From NCBI GenBank assembly GCA_016744775.1, contig JADGDS010000001.1, positions 1-64,000 on the forward strand: a stretch of DNA of 64,000 nucleotides, read 5' to 3'. Position numbers and translations under genes: made by a program. This document shows, piece by piece, positions 17,473 through 25,806 of this stretch; positions within the stretch are counted from its first letter, which is position 1; the number at the start of each line of letters is the position of its first letter. The DNA is from Candidatus Marithrix sp. (GTDB lineage Bacteria > Pseudomonadota > Gammaproteobacteria > Beggiatoales > Beggiatoaceae). Under the pieces are notes generated by a model. The model searched no databases, was not told the origin of the DNA, and saw nothing but the letters and a program-made list of their open reading frames with translations.

Positions 17473-18416
17473 GTATATAATGCCCTATCTAATCTATCCC
17501 ATTGATGTTTTGGCAAACCAAAACGCAGACTGTGTTTAAATGAACGAACTAAAATCCCTTGACGTGCTAAAGTTTCTTGTATGATTTCAGCTTTTGAGGT
17601 ACGCACCCATTGAAATAATGCGGTTCCACCGTCAGGTTTAAGTCCGTGTATTGACAATAAGTTGGATAAACGCGAACTGGCTTGTTTAAGTTGGATGCGA
17701 GTTTGTTGTTGCCATTTTTGATCTTGTAATGCTTGTTTAGCTATCTCGCGTGAGGGTCCAGTCAATGTCCAAGGTCCTAAATATTCACGTAATAAATCTA
17801 ATATTTTCATTTCTGCTGCGGCAAAACCGACTCTGGCGCCGGCTAATCCAAAGAATTTTCCCAATGAACGTAGAATAATTAACCCGGGCAATGGACTATA
17901 AGGCATTAAGCTATTATTGGGTGTTACATCCATAAAAGCTTCATCCACAATTAACCATCCGCCTTTACGACTCAGTTGTTGTTGCCAGTCTAACAAAGTT
18001 TCTATTGAATAAGATTGTCCAGTCGGATTATTAGGATTGATAACAATTAATACATCTAATTGTTTAATATCAATATTATCCTTCATGATTTCATGTCCAG
18101 CTTTCTGCCAAGCGTAGGCATGTTCGGCATAACCAATATCAGGCACACCAACTCGACAAGTGGCACGTAACCTTGGTAAGGCTTGAATAATGGCTTGCGA
18201 GCCAGCACAGGCTAATAAATGTGATGTTGCATAATAGGCTTGTGCGGCTTGTTCTAAACCATCATTTATTTCTGGTAATCTTGCCCAAGCAGTTGCTGAA
18301 AGGTAAGGTACTGGCCATCCATTTGGATTAATGCCGGTTGATAAGTCTAGCCAATTTTCTAATGGAATAGCATAATGTGTTGCAGCGGCGTTTAGTTGTC
18401 CACCATGTTCAAGCAA
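17454..18416 (-). CDS. cobD: Threonine-phosphate decarboxylase (PLP enzyme)
   Basis: Makes the aminopropanol linker of cobalamin. The 320-residue class I/II aminotransferase-fold protein has the PLP lysine in [16 protein letters not shown] and [10 protein letters not shown]. The start is TTG: AGGAG lies 9 bases upstream and the protein begins [11 protein letters not shown], as family members do. Two more partial copies of this 5' end lie upstream (20014-20275 and about 19549-19590), separated by a toxin-antitoxin pair and remnants. cobD was therefore cut off from its former upstream neighbours and now depends on a promoter in the inserted DNA. Named cobD in Salmonella, cobC in Pseudomonas. 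Confidence 0.93.
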   Translation of the reverse strand: MLEHGGQLNAAATHYAIPLENWLDLSTGINPNGWPVPYLSATAWARLPEINDGLEQAAQAYYATSHLLACAGSQAIIQALPRLRATCRVGVPDIGYAEHAYAWQKAGHEIMKDNIDIKQLDVLIVINPNNPTGQSYSIETLLDWQQQLSRKGGWLIVDEAFMDVTPNNSLMPYSPLPGLIILRSLGKFFGLAGARVGFAAAEMKILDLLREYLGPWTLTGPSREIAKQALQDQKWQQQTRIQLKQASSRLSNLLSIHGLKPDGGTALFQWVRTSKAEIIQETLARQGILVRSFKHSLRFGLPKHQWDRLDRALYTCKPIH

Positions 18417-18435
18417 GTATCTATTCTCCTAGTTT

Positions 18436-18490
18436 ATCTTAAAGTTTTGGAAACTGGGCATTAGCCCAGAATATGTGAGGCTGAAGCCTT
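18436..18490. repeat. Direct repeat with nested hairpins, copy 1
   Basis: Begins ATCTTAAAGTTTTGGAAACTGGGC and contains two small hairpins, the second (GTGAGGCTGAAGCCTT) imperfect. A near-identical copy with perfect hairpins lies at 19407-19463. The two copies bracket the toxin-antitoxin pair just upstream of cobD, so they may be the ends or the footprint of the inserted segment. Confidence 0.8.
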
Positions 18491-18571
18491 CTTTTTTTAT
18501 TTAAAATATTGAATTAAAAAAAATTATTTGCTATAATATTCCTTAATTAAATTTCATTTAAGGATATGAAT

Positions 18572-18862
18572 ATGAAAGTAATGACAGCTAAAGAAGCTAA
18601 AAAATATTTTGGTGTATTTATAGATACAGCTCAACACGAACCAGTTCTTATAATAAAAAGAAAAAGACCAGTCGGTATCTTTATTTCTATTGAAGAAATA
18701 AAAAAAATACCGGATTTTAAAAAATCGTTACTTAACTATATGACTAAAGAAGTACATAATCCTCTCTTATCTATGTTGGGAGCAAATAAAAATCATAGAG
18801 CTTTTTCTTCTCCTAGCGAAGCTGATAAATTTATACAAGAATTAAGAAACGAATGGAACTAA
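18572..18862 (+). CDS. Phd/YefM-like antitoxin of a VapC-type pair
   Basis: About 96 residues. MKVMTAKEAKKYFGVFIDTAQHEPVLIIKRKRPVGIFIS follows the Phd/YefM antitoxin fold pattern: a helix, then a strand with the toxin-specific basic turn. The ATG at 18572 is placed 7 bases after AGGA; the ATG at 18566 would be only 1 base from it. The C-terminal half (residues about 50-96) should wrap the toxin. Its 3' end overlaps the PIN-toxin start by 10 bases, which is typical of such operons. It should repress its own promoter. Confidence 0.8.
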   Translation: MKVMTAKEAKKYFGVFIDTAQHEPVLIIKRKRPVGIFISIEEIKKIPDFKKSLLNYMTKEVHNPLLSMLGANKNHRAFSSPSEADKFIQELRNEWN

Positions 18863-19302
18863 TAAAAGCTCCTGTATATTTTGATACCAATGTATTTATA
18901 TACATAATAGACGGATATGAAGAATATCAAGAATTATTATCTAGTTTACTACATTATATAGCTAACAATAATATTTTAGTTGTTACAAGTGAGCTGACAT
19001 TAGCAGAATGTTTAGTTAAACCAATAAAAGACGGAAACCAAGAGGCTATAGAACAGTTCAAGCAACATATACAAACCAGCGATGTTTTAAAAGTAAAACC
19101 AGTATCAAGAGAAATACTTATAAATTCTGCAAGTCTAAGAAATGAGTTAAGTTTAAAACTTCCTGATGCTATCCATATGGCAACAGCCATAAATCAAAAT
19201 TGCAAAACATTTGTTACAAATGATCAAAAATTGAGAGTACCAGAAGGTATGCAAAGGCTTTATTTAAAGGAACTCTTAAATAACGGCAAACTGATCGGGT
19301 AA
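18853..19302 (+). CDS. PIN-domain toxin (VapC-like ribonuclease)
   Basis: A 149-residue PIN nuclease. The four acidic active-site positions are visible: Asp in YFDTNVFIY, Glu in LTLAECLVKP, Asp in LPDAIHMATA and Asp in FVTNDQKL. Toxins of this type cleave tRNA or rRNA; the target here is unknown. It is encoded with the antitoxin before it. The pair lies on the strand opposite to the interrupted cobalamin operon, between partial copies of cobD. Confidence 0.88.
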   Translation: MELIKAPVYFDTNVFIYIIDGYEEYQELLSSLLHYIANNNILVVTSELTLAECLVKPIKDGNQEAIEQFKQHIQTSDVLKVKPVSREILINSASLRNELSLKLPDAIHMATAINQNCKTFVTNDQKLRVPEGMQRLYLKELLNNGKLIG

Positions 19303-19406
19303 ATATACACAAATTTTGTTGGTAAGTAGAGATTACTTCACCCATTTTGAACATGATTAGCTAAGATATATTCGTTGTACTTAACACTATTATGACTGAT
19401 TTATCT

Positions 19407-19463
19407 ATCTTAAAGTTTTGGAAACTGGGCTTTAGCCCATAATATGTGAGGCTAAAGCCTCAC
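19407..19463. repeat. Direct repeat with nested hairpins, copy 2
   Basis: Second copy of the element at 18436. Here both hairpins are perfect: GGGCTTTAGCCC-type and GTGAGGCT/AGCCTCAC. Relative orientation is the same as in copy 1. Confidence 0.8.
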
Positions 19464-19548
19464 TTCCTATATTTTCTGGTTAGCTGACACTGACTAGAAA
19501 AAGTGAAATGCACCGATTAATGATGTATGACGCTACCACTTATATACC

Positions 19549-19590
19549 TTGCCCACCATGTTCAAGCAAGTCCCCATTATCCTAATAGAA
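19549..19590 (-). pseudogene. Third, very short remnant of the cobD 5' end
   Basis: On the minus strand the bases read TTG CTT GAA CAT GGT GGG CAA, then a stop four codons later. This repeats the cobD initiation region (LEHGGQ), including the TTG start and a weak purine-rich leader. The rest of cobD is missing. Confidence 0.7.
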
Positions 19591-19610
19591 TAATAAGTAA
19601 CAAGTTTTCC

Positions 19611-19630
19611 GAAGTTTTCCGAAGTTTTCA
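19611..19630. repeat. Three 10-base tandem units
   Basis: GAAGTTTTCC-type unit repeated three times, first and last slightly changed. No function assigned. Confidence 0.6.
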
Positions 19631-19713
19631 GAAATTATACTCAACATTAGTGCGCTTGGTTTAGTACAACTAATATTTTATTATCAACTTGTTGTTGGGC
19701 AACGATCTAATTG

Positions 19714-20013
19714 TTATTTAACAATAGATGCCAATTCCCCAATAAATGCTAAGAAACAACCTCCCCCATATTTCATGACAAATTTCACTTTAATGGTATC
19801 ACCTATTTTTAGATCATACCCTGCCTTTTTATCGTCAAATGTTATTTGAAGGTCTTGTATCCCTATACCATCTATATTTAATGCAGCATTATCAGCTTCT
19901 AGTAAGAGAATTTCACCACTCCATGTCATCCAATGGTTCTTGTATTTAGAATTAAAAATATCTGTCTTTTTCTCATCACTATATTTACTATCACATCCTA
20001 CTTCCTTATTCAA
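19714..20013 (-). pseudogene. C-terminal fragment of an unrecognised protein, joined to a cobD fragment
   Basis: An open stretch of 99 codons with only a TTG at its head and no ribosome binding site. The product (MTWSGEILLLEADNAALNI, then KIGDTIKVKFVMKYGGGCF) looks like a small beta-barrel/OB-type domain of the kind found at the C-terminus of some secreted proteins, but no family is certain. It begins exactly where the upstream cobD fragment breaks off, so its own N-terminus was probably lost in that rearrangement. Confidence 0.5.
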
Positions 20014-20275
20014 CGAATAATGGCTTGTGAACCAGCACAGGCTAATAAATGTGATGTTGCATAATAGGCTTGTGCGGCTTGTTCTAAACCATCATTTATT
20101 TCTGGCAATCTTGCCCAAGCGGTTGCTGAAAGGTAAGGTACTGGCCATCCATTTGGATTAATGCCGGTTGATAAGTCTAGCCAATTCTCTAATGGAATAG
20201 CATAATGTGTTGCAGCAGCGTTTAGTTGTCCACCATGTTCAAGCAGGTATCTATTCTCCCGATTAACTTGTGCGT
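20010..20275 (-). pseudogene. Partial duplicate of the cobD 5' end
   Basis: The first 78 codons of cobD are repeated almost without change ([11 protein letters not shown] through [11 protein letters not shown]), including the leader AGAATAGATAC. The start codon is CTG instead of TTG, and the frame hits a stop right after the break at about 20015. It lies 6 bases after the fic stop codon, so it marks where cobD or a copy of it once began. It is too short to work. Confidence 0.9.
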
Positions 20276-21483
20276 TCGGGAAACAGTCCCGGCATCCATC
20301 GTGAGGCAAGCTGAGCTGGGAAAGCCAGCTTCAGTGGTGCTTTTGGTGAAGATGACACTAACACTCCAGTTTCAACCAGAGAAGATACAATACGCCGTGC
20401 TTGTCGATCTTTCAATCCAAGAAGATTGGCTACTTCACCGCGAGGCAGTTCACCACGATAAAGCACTGCTTCTAAAATATTACCAGCTTTATGTGACTGA
20501 TTGCCCAATTTAGCTTGCTCCTCTGACCATGTAAGAATACGTGTACGTAATTGTTCTGGTTGCATAAGCTCTTCCATGAAGGTGACTTGATCTAGACACA
20601 TTTCCAGAAAAAAGCTGGCAAACTTGGCCAACGCCTCCTCACTAAGATTCCCGCGTCCGTCAAGGTCATTCTTACGGGGTAGATCGCAGTTGGCCAAATG
20701 GGATTTGTAGGCGGACACATTACGTGCCAACCCGCGTGCTACCGACCAAATACCGCCAGTATCCAACATTTCCAACAGCATAGCATGAGACATCAAGCGA
20801 GCAACACGACCATTGCCATCCAAAAACGGATGTATCCACAACAAGCGATGATGTGCTGGTGCCGCTCCAATAATAGCACTCGCCTTGCCAAGCCTAGAAT
20901 ATACTCCTTCAAATCTGTTCATAAACCGCCTTAAACCCCCGGGACTTACAGCAACATGATTGCCAACACTAACATGACTGTCACGCAATTTGCCTGGTTC
21001 AATCTGTATCTTTTTGCCAGTGTCAGGCATTTCAACCCAAAGTAACTCATCAGGCAGCAGTTCGCAAAAACGACGATGTATCTCACACAATCCTTCAACT
21101 GTAGTAGCACTACCCTTTAATCCACCCTCGTCGATCCATTTCTGAACAACTATATGAGCCTTAGCCTCTAACTGGAGATTGCGCTTACTGACTTCAGCAC
21201 TGTAATCGTTTTTCAAAGCGCGTTCAATATCCACAGGGTGGGTATCATGTCCTTCAATCAGATTACTGTAATAGCAATTCATAGCACGAACTAAGTCAGC
21301 GAGAGCATCATGTACACCAGTTGGTAGGCTGGAACGAAAACGGGTAGCCTTTTGAGTTAATTCAATAGCCAAGTCTGTGAGTCTGGGTTTATGACGAGAA
21401 GTTTCTGGGATAAGCATGGGTTCCATCAAAGTGATGCCCTCCCCCCGATCTTGTGCCGGTAAAATGTCCTCTTTAATGTCCAT
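20263..21483 (-). CDS. fic: Fic-domain protein (AMPylator type)
   Basis: A 406-residue protein. The Fic motif is complete: HHRLLWIHPFLDGNGRVARL (catalytic His plus the phosphate-binding loop). An N-terminal inhibitory helix with SNLIEG matches the (S/T)xxxE(G/N) motif, so it is of the self-inhibited class. The last 70 residues form a winged-helix domain (GEVANLLGLKDRQARRIVSSL), as in many Fic proteins that bind DNA. Targets are unknown. Its DNA is visibly richer in G and C than its surroundings and it sits between cbiB and the cobD fragment, so it was probably acquired. No strong ribosome binding site was seen for the chosen start. Confidence 0.9.
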   Translation of the reverse strand: MDIKEDILPAQDRGEGITLMEPMLIPETSRHKPRLTDLAIELTQKATRFRSSLPTGVHDALADLVRAMNCYYSNLIEGHDTHPVDIERALKNDYSAEVSKRNLQLEAKAHIVVQKWIDEGGLKGSATTVEGLCEIHRRFCELLPDELLWVEMPDTGKKIQIEPGKLRDSHVSVGNHVAVSPGGLRRFMNRFEGVYSRLGKASAIIGAAPAHHRLLWIHPFLDGNGRVARLMSHAMLLEMLDTGGIWSVARGLARNVSAYKSHLANCDLPRKNDLDGRGNLSEEALAKFASFFLEMCLDQVTFMEELMQPEQLRTRILTWSEEQAKLGNQSHKAGNILEAVLYRGELPRGEVANLLGLKDRQARRIVSSLVETGVLVSSSPKAPLKLAFPAQLASRWMPGLFPERTS

Positions 21484-21597
21484 TATTTTTCAAAATTTAT
21501 ATATTATATATCAGCATTATATAATATATAAATAAAAAAAGATACCGCTAAAATGTCCGGTATGAATGCCGGTTGACAAATTAACATTAATTCTTAT

Positions 21598-22464
21598 CTA
21601 AATAAGCATCCATTCTCCTAACACTATAATAACCAACCACAACCCCAAAGCTCGATGGATTAATGCAACTGCGCGTCCAATATCGTTTGTGGTTGGTGGT
21701 TTGCCGGTACCCAAAATAGGGCGGTTTTTTATTTGTCCATGATAATGGGCTGAGTCGCCTAATGTTACTTGCAATGCTCCGGCTCCGGCTGCCATCACTG
21801 GTCCAGCATTTGGGCTGTACCAACTGGATGCTTGTTTATACCAACAGTCAACAGCAGTAGCAAAATTACCTACACAGGCATAGCTCAATGCTGTTAGTCG
21901 GGCGGGTATCAGATTTAAAACATCATCTAGTCGTGCCGCTGCCCAACCAAATTGTAGAAAACGCTCATTGCGATAGCCCCATAAGGCATCTAAGGTATTA
22001 GTTAGGCGATATAAGACTAATCCGGGTATTCCGGCTAGTAAATACCAGAATATGGCTGCAAAAATGGCATCGTTGCCATTTTCTAATACTGATTCAATCG
22101 TGGCGCGTGTCACGCCTTCGGCATCTAAGTTCTGAGTATCACGGCTTACGATAAGACTTACTTTTTGTCGCGCTTCATCTAAATCATTTGCGGATTGCAC
22201 TGCCCACGCATGTTCTGATAAACTACGTGGGGCAATGGCAAAATACAGTAATACTATTGCGATAATCCAAATTTCAGACAGTAAACATGCAAATAATACA
22301 AAAGGCAATACCGCTAATATGACTGCCAGTATTCCTTGCCATCGTTTACCTGTATTTAAACCTTGTTCTAAGTAATTAGCCCAATGTCCAAAACCTACTA
22401 ATGGATGAAAACGACGCGGTTCACCCAGTACCGCATCTAGTATCACCGCCAAAATACAAATCAA
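21598..22464 (-). CDS. cbiB: Adenosylcobinamide-phosphate synthase
   Basis: Attaches aminopropanol phosphate to adenosylcobyric acid in the membrane. The 288-residue protein begins ILAVILDAVLGEPRRFHPLVGFG, the CbiB signature, and has several hydrophobic segments. Family motifs TRATIESVLENGNDAIFAA and RLTNTLDALWGYRNERF are present. It overlaps btuR by 4 bases (ATGA). It is called cbiB in Salmonella and cobD in Pseudomonas. Its substrate partner cobD should follow, but fic and other DNA intervene. Confidence 0.95.
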   Translation of the reverse strand: MICILAVILDAVLGEPRRFHPLVGFGHWANYLEQGLNTGKRWQGILAVILAVLPFVLFACLLSEIWIIAIVLLYFAIAPRSLSEHAWAVQSANDLDEARQKVSLIVSRDTQNLDAEGVTRATIESVLENGNDAIFAAIFWYLLAGIPGLVLYRLTNTLDALWGYRNERFLQFGWAAARLDDVLNLIPARLTALSYACVGNFATAVDCWYKQASSWYSPNAGPVMAAGAGALQVTLGDSAHYHGQIKNRPILGTGKPPTTNDIGRAVALIHRALGLWLVIIVLGEWMLI

Positions 22465-23060
22465 AGTTCAATACCCTTTTGAGCTTTAATTCCAGCCTGA
22501 AAAGCATGTTTAATGACATTCATTTCAGTCACAGTATCAGCAACATCAATCAAAGCTTGGGGTGCTGCCCGTCCAGTAATAACAACATGTTGTTGTGGTG
22601 GACGTTTGGCGAGAGTTTCCAAGACACGCTCAACTGGTAAATAACCAAGTTTCAGGACAATATTAAGTTCATCTAATAATACCAAGGCAATATCTGGATC
22701 GCTTAATAAAGATTCTGCTTGTGTCCATGTCACTTTTGCGGCAGCAATATCTTTATCTTTATCTTGGGTTTCCCAAGTAAAACCGGTTCCCATTACATGG
22801 TATTCAACTTCAGGAAAGCGGCGAAAAAAGGCTTCTTCACCAGTGCTAAAACTGCCTTTGATGAATTGCACTACTGCAACTTTAAATCCATGTCCCAAGG
22901 CACGAGCAATCATGCCAAAGCCGGAACTAGATTTGCCTTTTCCATTGCCAGTAAGAACTAAAATTATGCCACGATCTTCAGTGGCACGCGCAATACCAGC
23001 ATCAACCACTTCTTTATGTCGTTGCATACGTTTTTTATGGCGTTGTTTTTCTTCATTCAT
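22461..23060 (-). CDS. btuR: Corrinoid adenosyltransferase (CobA/BtuR type)
   Basis: Adds the adenosyl group to cob(I)alamin or cobinamide. At 199 residues it has the P-loop GNGKGKSSSGFGM, VVQFIKGS, the VLLDELNIVLKLGYL motif and VITGRAAP, all typical of BtuR/CobO/CobA. A lysine/arginine-rich N-terminal tail is usual for the family. It lies upstream of cbiB with a 4-base overlap. A perfect inverted repeat separates it from the membrane gene before it. Confidence 0.96.
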   Translation of the reverse strand: MNEEKQRHKKRMQRHKEVVDAGIARATEDRGIILVLTGNGKGKSSSGFGMIARALGHGFKVAVVQFIKGSFSTGEEAFFRRFPEVEYHVMGTGFTWETQDKDKDIAAAKVTWTQAESLLSDPDIALVLLDELNIVLKLGYLPVERVLETLAKRPPQQHVVITGRAAPQALIDVADTVTEMNVIKHAFQAGIKAQKGIEL

Positions 23061-23084
23061 AAGTACTTAAATCAGTTGTAATAG

Positions 23085-23151
23085 CTTTTGGAGTTCAAAG
23101 CGAAGCTTTGTAAATAGCTTATTAACAAAGCTTCGCTTTGAACTCCAAAAG
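23085..23151. repeat. Perfect 27-base inverted repeat
   Basis: Arms start CTTTTGGAGTTCAAAGCGAAG and are exact reverse complements over 27 bases around a 13-base loop. It lies inside the presumed btuB-to-cobQ operon, between the membrane gene and btuR, where it would fold strongly in the mRNA. No second copy was seen in the window. Confidence 0.9.
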
Positions 23152-23178
23152 ATTTGATAATTTATGGTTTAGTATTTT

Positions 23179-23745
23179 TTATGTTTTAATCACGACAGCA
23201 TTGTGACGTTGTAGCGCGGTTATGAGACCATGTATCAATGCCGCTAATGTGACATATAAAGCTGTGCTACCAAGATAAGATGGATAATATTGGACCACAC
23301 GGCTAGCAAATTCACTTAAGCTAGGATCAAATTTACCAGAGAACAGGTAATAGCCACCACTGGAAAATAATTCACAAGCGAATGTACCCACTAGTACTGC
23401 ACTGGCTAATAATAATAAACTAGTGAAACTTAAATTATGCTGTTTGGCATACCAACGTCCAGCCATCCATAATGAGGCATATGCTGGTAATAGCATGGCG
23501 TAGGCTGGTGTAAAACAAGAAGCATAAGCTCCACTCCAGTAAGCTGAAAAATCAAGTAAAAAAGTAATGCTAAAAAATGCTGTCAATCCCCAACGAGATT
23601 TTATATAAACGCCAGCTAAAAAGAATACAGCCCAACTTGCCCCGGGTAAATGATGCAAATCAGCAAAATGATGACCGCGTGTCAACACTAGTAAAGTGGC
23701 TAATAGAATGCCAATAATAAGTGGTTTATTAAGTGATAAAGACAT
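23179..23745 (-). CDS. Integral membrane protein of the btuB operon, probably corrinoid-related
   Basis: A 188-residue protein with about five hydrophobic segments. It contains RGHHFADLHHLPGASWAVFFLAGVY, with closely spaced histidines near the outer face, and FTPAYAMLLPAYASLWMAGRWYA. From memory, similar proteins lie beside btuB in Pseudomonas and related bacteria and are sometimes annotated as cobalamin transporters, without direct proof known to me. It follows btuB by 10 bases and is under the same riboswitch. It could be a transport component or a corrinoid carrier. Confidence 0.7.
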   Translation of the reverse strand: MSLSLNKPLIIGILLATLLVLTRGHHFADLHHLPGASWAVFFLAGVYIKSRWGLTAFFSITFLLDFSAYWSGAYASCFTPAYAMLLPAYASLWMAGRWYAKQHNLSFTSLLLLASAVLVGTFACELFSSGGYYLFSGKFDPSLSEFASRVVQYYPSYLGSTALYVTLAALIHGLITALQRHNAVVIKT

Positions 23746-23755
23746 AAACTTTCCT

Positions 23756-25555
23756 TTAAGGTTGATAATTTAATGTGATAAAAAATTCGCGTCCGGCTTG
23801 GTTATAAAATGCCGCTGTTTCATAATCTTGGTCAAATAGATTGCTAATACGTGCTTGTATTTGCCAATCTTTAGTTATTTGATAGCCAGTACGTACATCC
23901 ATTGTCATGTAAGCATCTAATTCGCGTGTATTCGCGGCATCATCATAGCTTTTTCCAACCGCATGTAGGCTTGTACCAACAGTGAATTGGTTAAAGTTAC
24001 GATCTAAATTAATATGCAAAGTTTGTTTGGCACGACGCGGTAAAACTTTGTCATTGCCTTGATTTATTGGATCAAGTAATGTCAGATTGGTATTTATATC
24101 CCATTGAGCAATGTTAGTATTTAAAACAGCTTCTAAGCCACGAATCCTCGCAGAATCAATATTTCCCGGTGCAAAAATACTGGCATCATAAGAAATAAGG
24201 TTATCAATTTCAGTTTGATAAGTATTGATTGCCCAGCTTCCCCAACTTCTTTTTGCTGTTAGTCCAATTTCAAAGCTTTGAGATTCTTCTGGTTTCAAAT
24301 TGCTATTACCATAATTAGGAAAATACAACTCATTGAAAGTAGGAGCTTTGAATGCTGTACCATAGCTGGCAGTGAAACGTAACTTATCAAAACTATAACC
24401 CCAAGCTAAATTGCCAGTTGTGTGTTTGCCAAATTGGGCATTATCGTCACTGCGAAGGCTGAATTGTACATCATGTTGATCAAAATAGCCTAAATATTGT
24501 CCAAACACGCCTTTATTGTCACGGGAAGTAACTGGATAAGCTGTTGTTCCGCCTATTTTATCATTTTGATAATCAAGCCCTAATATCAGTAAATTGTTTT
24601 CACCTAGTGTGAGATTATTTTGTAACCAAATACTGTCTCGTTCGGTCTCAAAGCGTGTGCTAAAAATTCCATCCTTAAAATTTTCTGATTCATCCCAACT
24701 ACGTCCAGCTTTCAGTGATATTGTCCAATCATCGGTAGGCAACAGACGTAAACCGGCTCCTAATACTTGTTGCATAATATCGCTTTGGTTTTGAAAACTG
24801 CCATCATAGTTGCTTTCACCTTCGCTGCGTAGCCAATGTATGTCAACTTCAGCGCGTTTATTAAATTTATAACCTGCACGTAGTTGTCCTGAGATATTTT
24901 GATATCCATCTTTATCAGGTTCATCGGTTAAACAACCACCAACATTGGGTTTGCCGTTACAACTATTAAAGCCTTCGGTATCCATGCCGCTTAGGTTGGC
25001 ACTAAACCAACTTTTATCGCTTCCGCCTGAAATACCGACTGTGGATTGATAGGTTTTATGACTACCAACTGTCATGCTAAAATGAGGTTTAACTTTGCCT
25101 TTACCTTTGCGGGTAAATATTTGGATGACACCACCAATTGCTTCTGAGCCATATAAACTAGAACGTGGTCCACGTACAACTTCAATTCGTTCAATTTGGC
25201 TGATTGGAATATGTTCAAAAGAGGTACTACCTAGCGTGGCACTGCCTACTTTAATCCCATCAATCAGTACTAACACATGATCAGATTCGGTTCCACGTAA
25301 AAATATGGAAGTATTTTTACCAAAGCCTCCGTTATTTGAAAATGATAAACCGGGTACGCTACGTAATAATTCTGGTAGCGACTGGGCTTGACTTTGTTTG
25401 ATTTCTTGTGTATCTATGATGCTTACTGAGGCCAAAGATTCTTCAGCGGTTTGTGCGACACGTTCAGCAGTCACGACTATTGTAGGCAATGTAGTCTCAG
25501 CATACAATAAACTTGGAAAAGTAAATAAGGATGGTATTAAAAAACGGCTTTGCAT
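23756..25555 (-). CDS. btuB: TonB-dependent cobalamin receptor
   Basis: Brings cobalamin across the outer membrane. The 599-residue protein has a signal peptide (MQSRFLIPSLFTF to LYA), a TonB box (TIVVTA), a plug domain (SLPELLRSVPGLSF; FLRGTESDHVLVLIDGIKVG; EVVRGPRSSLYGSEAIGG) and a 22-strand barrel ending in a terminal aromatic region. The length matches BtuB. The start was set at ATG 25555, not the GTG at 25576. The GTG lies inside a regulatory hairpin of the riboswitch, while TGAGAAAA precedes the ATG. The cobalamin riboswitch upstream and the cob genes downstream make the substrate clear. Confidence 0.93.
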   Translation of the reverse strand: MQSRFLIPSLFTFPSLLYAETTLPTIVVTAERVAQTAEESLASVSIIDTQEIKQSQAQSLPELLRSVPGLSFSNNGGFGKNTSIFLRGTESDHVLVLIDGIKVGSATLGSTSFEHIPISQIERIEVVRGPRSSLYGSEAIGGVIQIFTRKGKGKVKPHFSMTVGSHKTYQSTVGISGGSDKSWFSANLSGMDTEGFNSCNGKPNVGGCLTDEPDKDGYQNISGQLRAGYKFNKRAEVDIHWLRSEGESNYDGSFQNQSDIMQQVLGAGLRLLPTDDWTISLKAGRSWDESENFKDGIFSTRFETERDSIWLQNNLTLGENNLLILGLDYQNDKIGGTTAYPVTSRDNKGVFGQYLGYFDQHDVQFSLRSDDNAQFGKHTTGNLAWGYSFDKLRFTASYGTAFKAPTFNELYFPNYGNSNLKPEESQSFEIGLTAKRSWGSWAINTYQTEIDNLISYDASIFAPGNIDSARIRGLEAVLNTNIAQWDINTNLTLLDPINQGNDKVLPRRAKQTLHINLDRNFNQFTVGTSLHAVGKSYDDAANTRELDAYMTMDVRTGYQITKDWQIQARISNLFDQDYETAAFYNQAGREFFITLNYQP

Positions 25556-25565
25556 TATTTTTCTC

Positions 25566-25745
25566 AATACATGCACACCCGCATGTATTAGTTGTTGTGA
25601 ATGAATATTTCAGGCCGGTCTCCGGACTTATGAGTAATATTTTTTACACTCATTTACCGTTGCGGGGGCAGCGTCGGCTTTGCGATAGGCGCACCGACTT
25701 CCCGTTTAACCTCTTGGACTAATGTCTTCGAGACACCTCAAATAA
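25566..25745 (-). promoter_or_regulatory. Cobalamin riboswitch controlling btuB and the genes after it
   Basis: On the minus strand the leader has the conserved AdoCbl aptamer parts in order: GGGAAGTCGGTGCG, the B12 box with GCTGCCCCCGCAACGG, and AGTCCGGAGACCGGCC at 25612-25630. Just before the start codon a perfect 9-base hairpin (25566-25589; arms AATACATGC/GCATGTATT) has the loop GGGTGT. Loop and arm together give GCGGG, complementary to CCCGC in the B12-box loop, as in the known L5-L13 kissing interaction. When ligand binds, this hairpin should hide the ribosome binding site that follows it, so control is most likely of translation. Confidence 0.93.
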
Positions 25746-25806
25746 TATAAATATATTATACCTGTATTTAAGATTTAAGTCAAGTATTAATTTTATATAA
25801 CTGCTA

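Larger units (their letters stand above)
19303..19713. other. Gene-free scar region downstream of the toxin
   Basis: No gene seen in these 411 bases. They hold the second copy of the hairpin direct repeat, a short remnant of the cobD start and a tiny tandem repeat, each listed separately. The make-up suggests successive insertions and deletions. Confidence 0.7.

Noticed and set aside
20010..20309. A 99-codon gene starting upstream of the cobD fragment
   Set aside because: The leading codons are antisense to the end of fic and the rest is the cobD fragment; the frame has no support as a gene.
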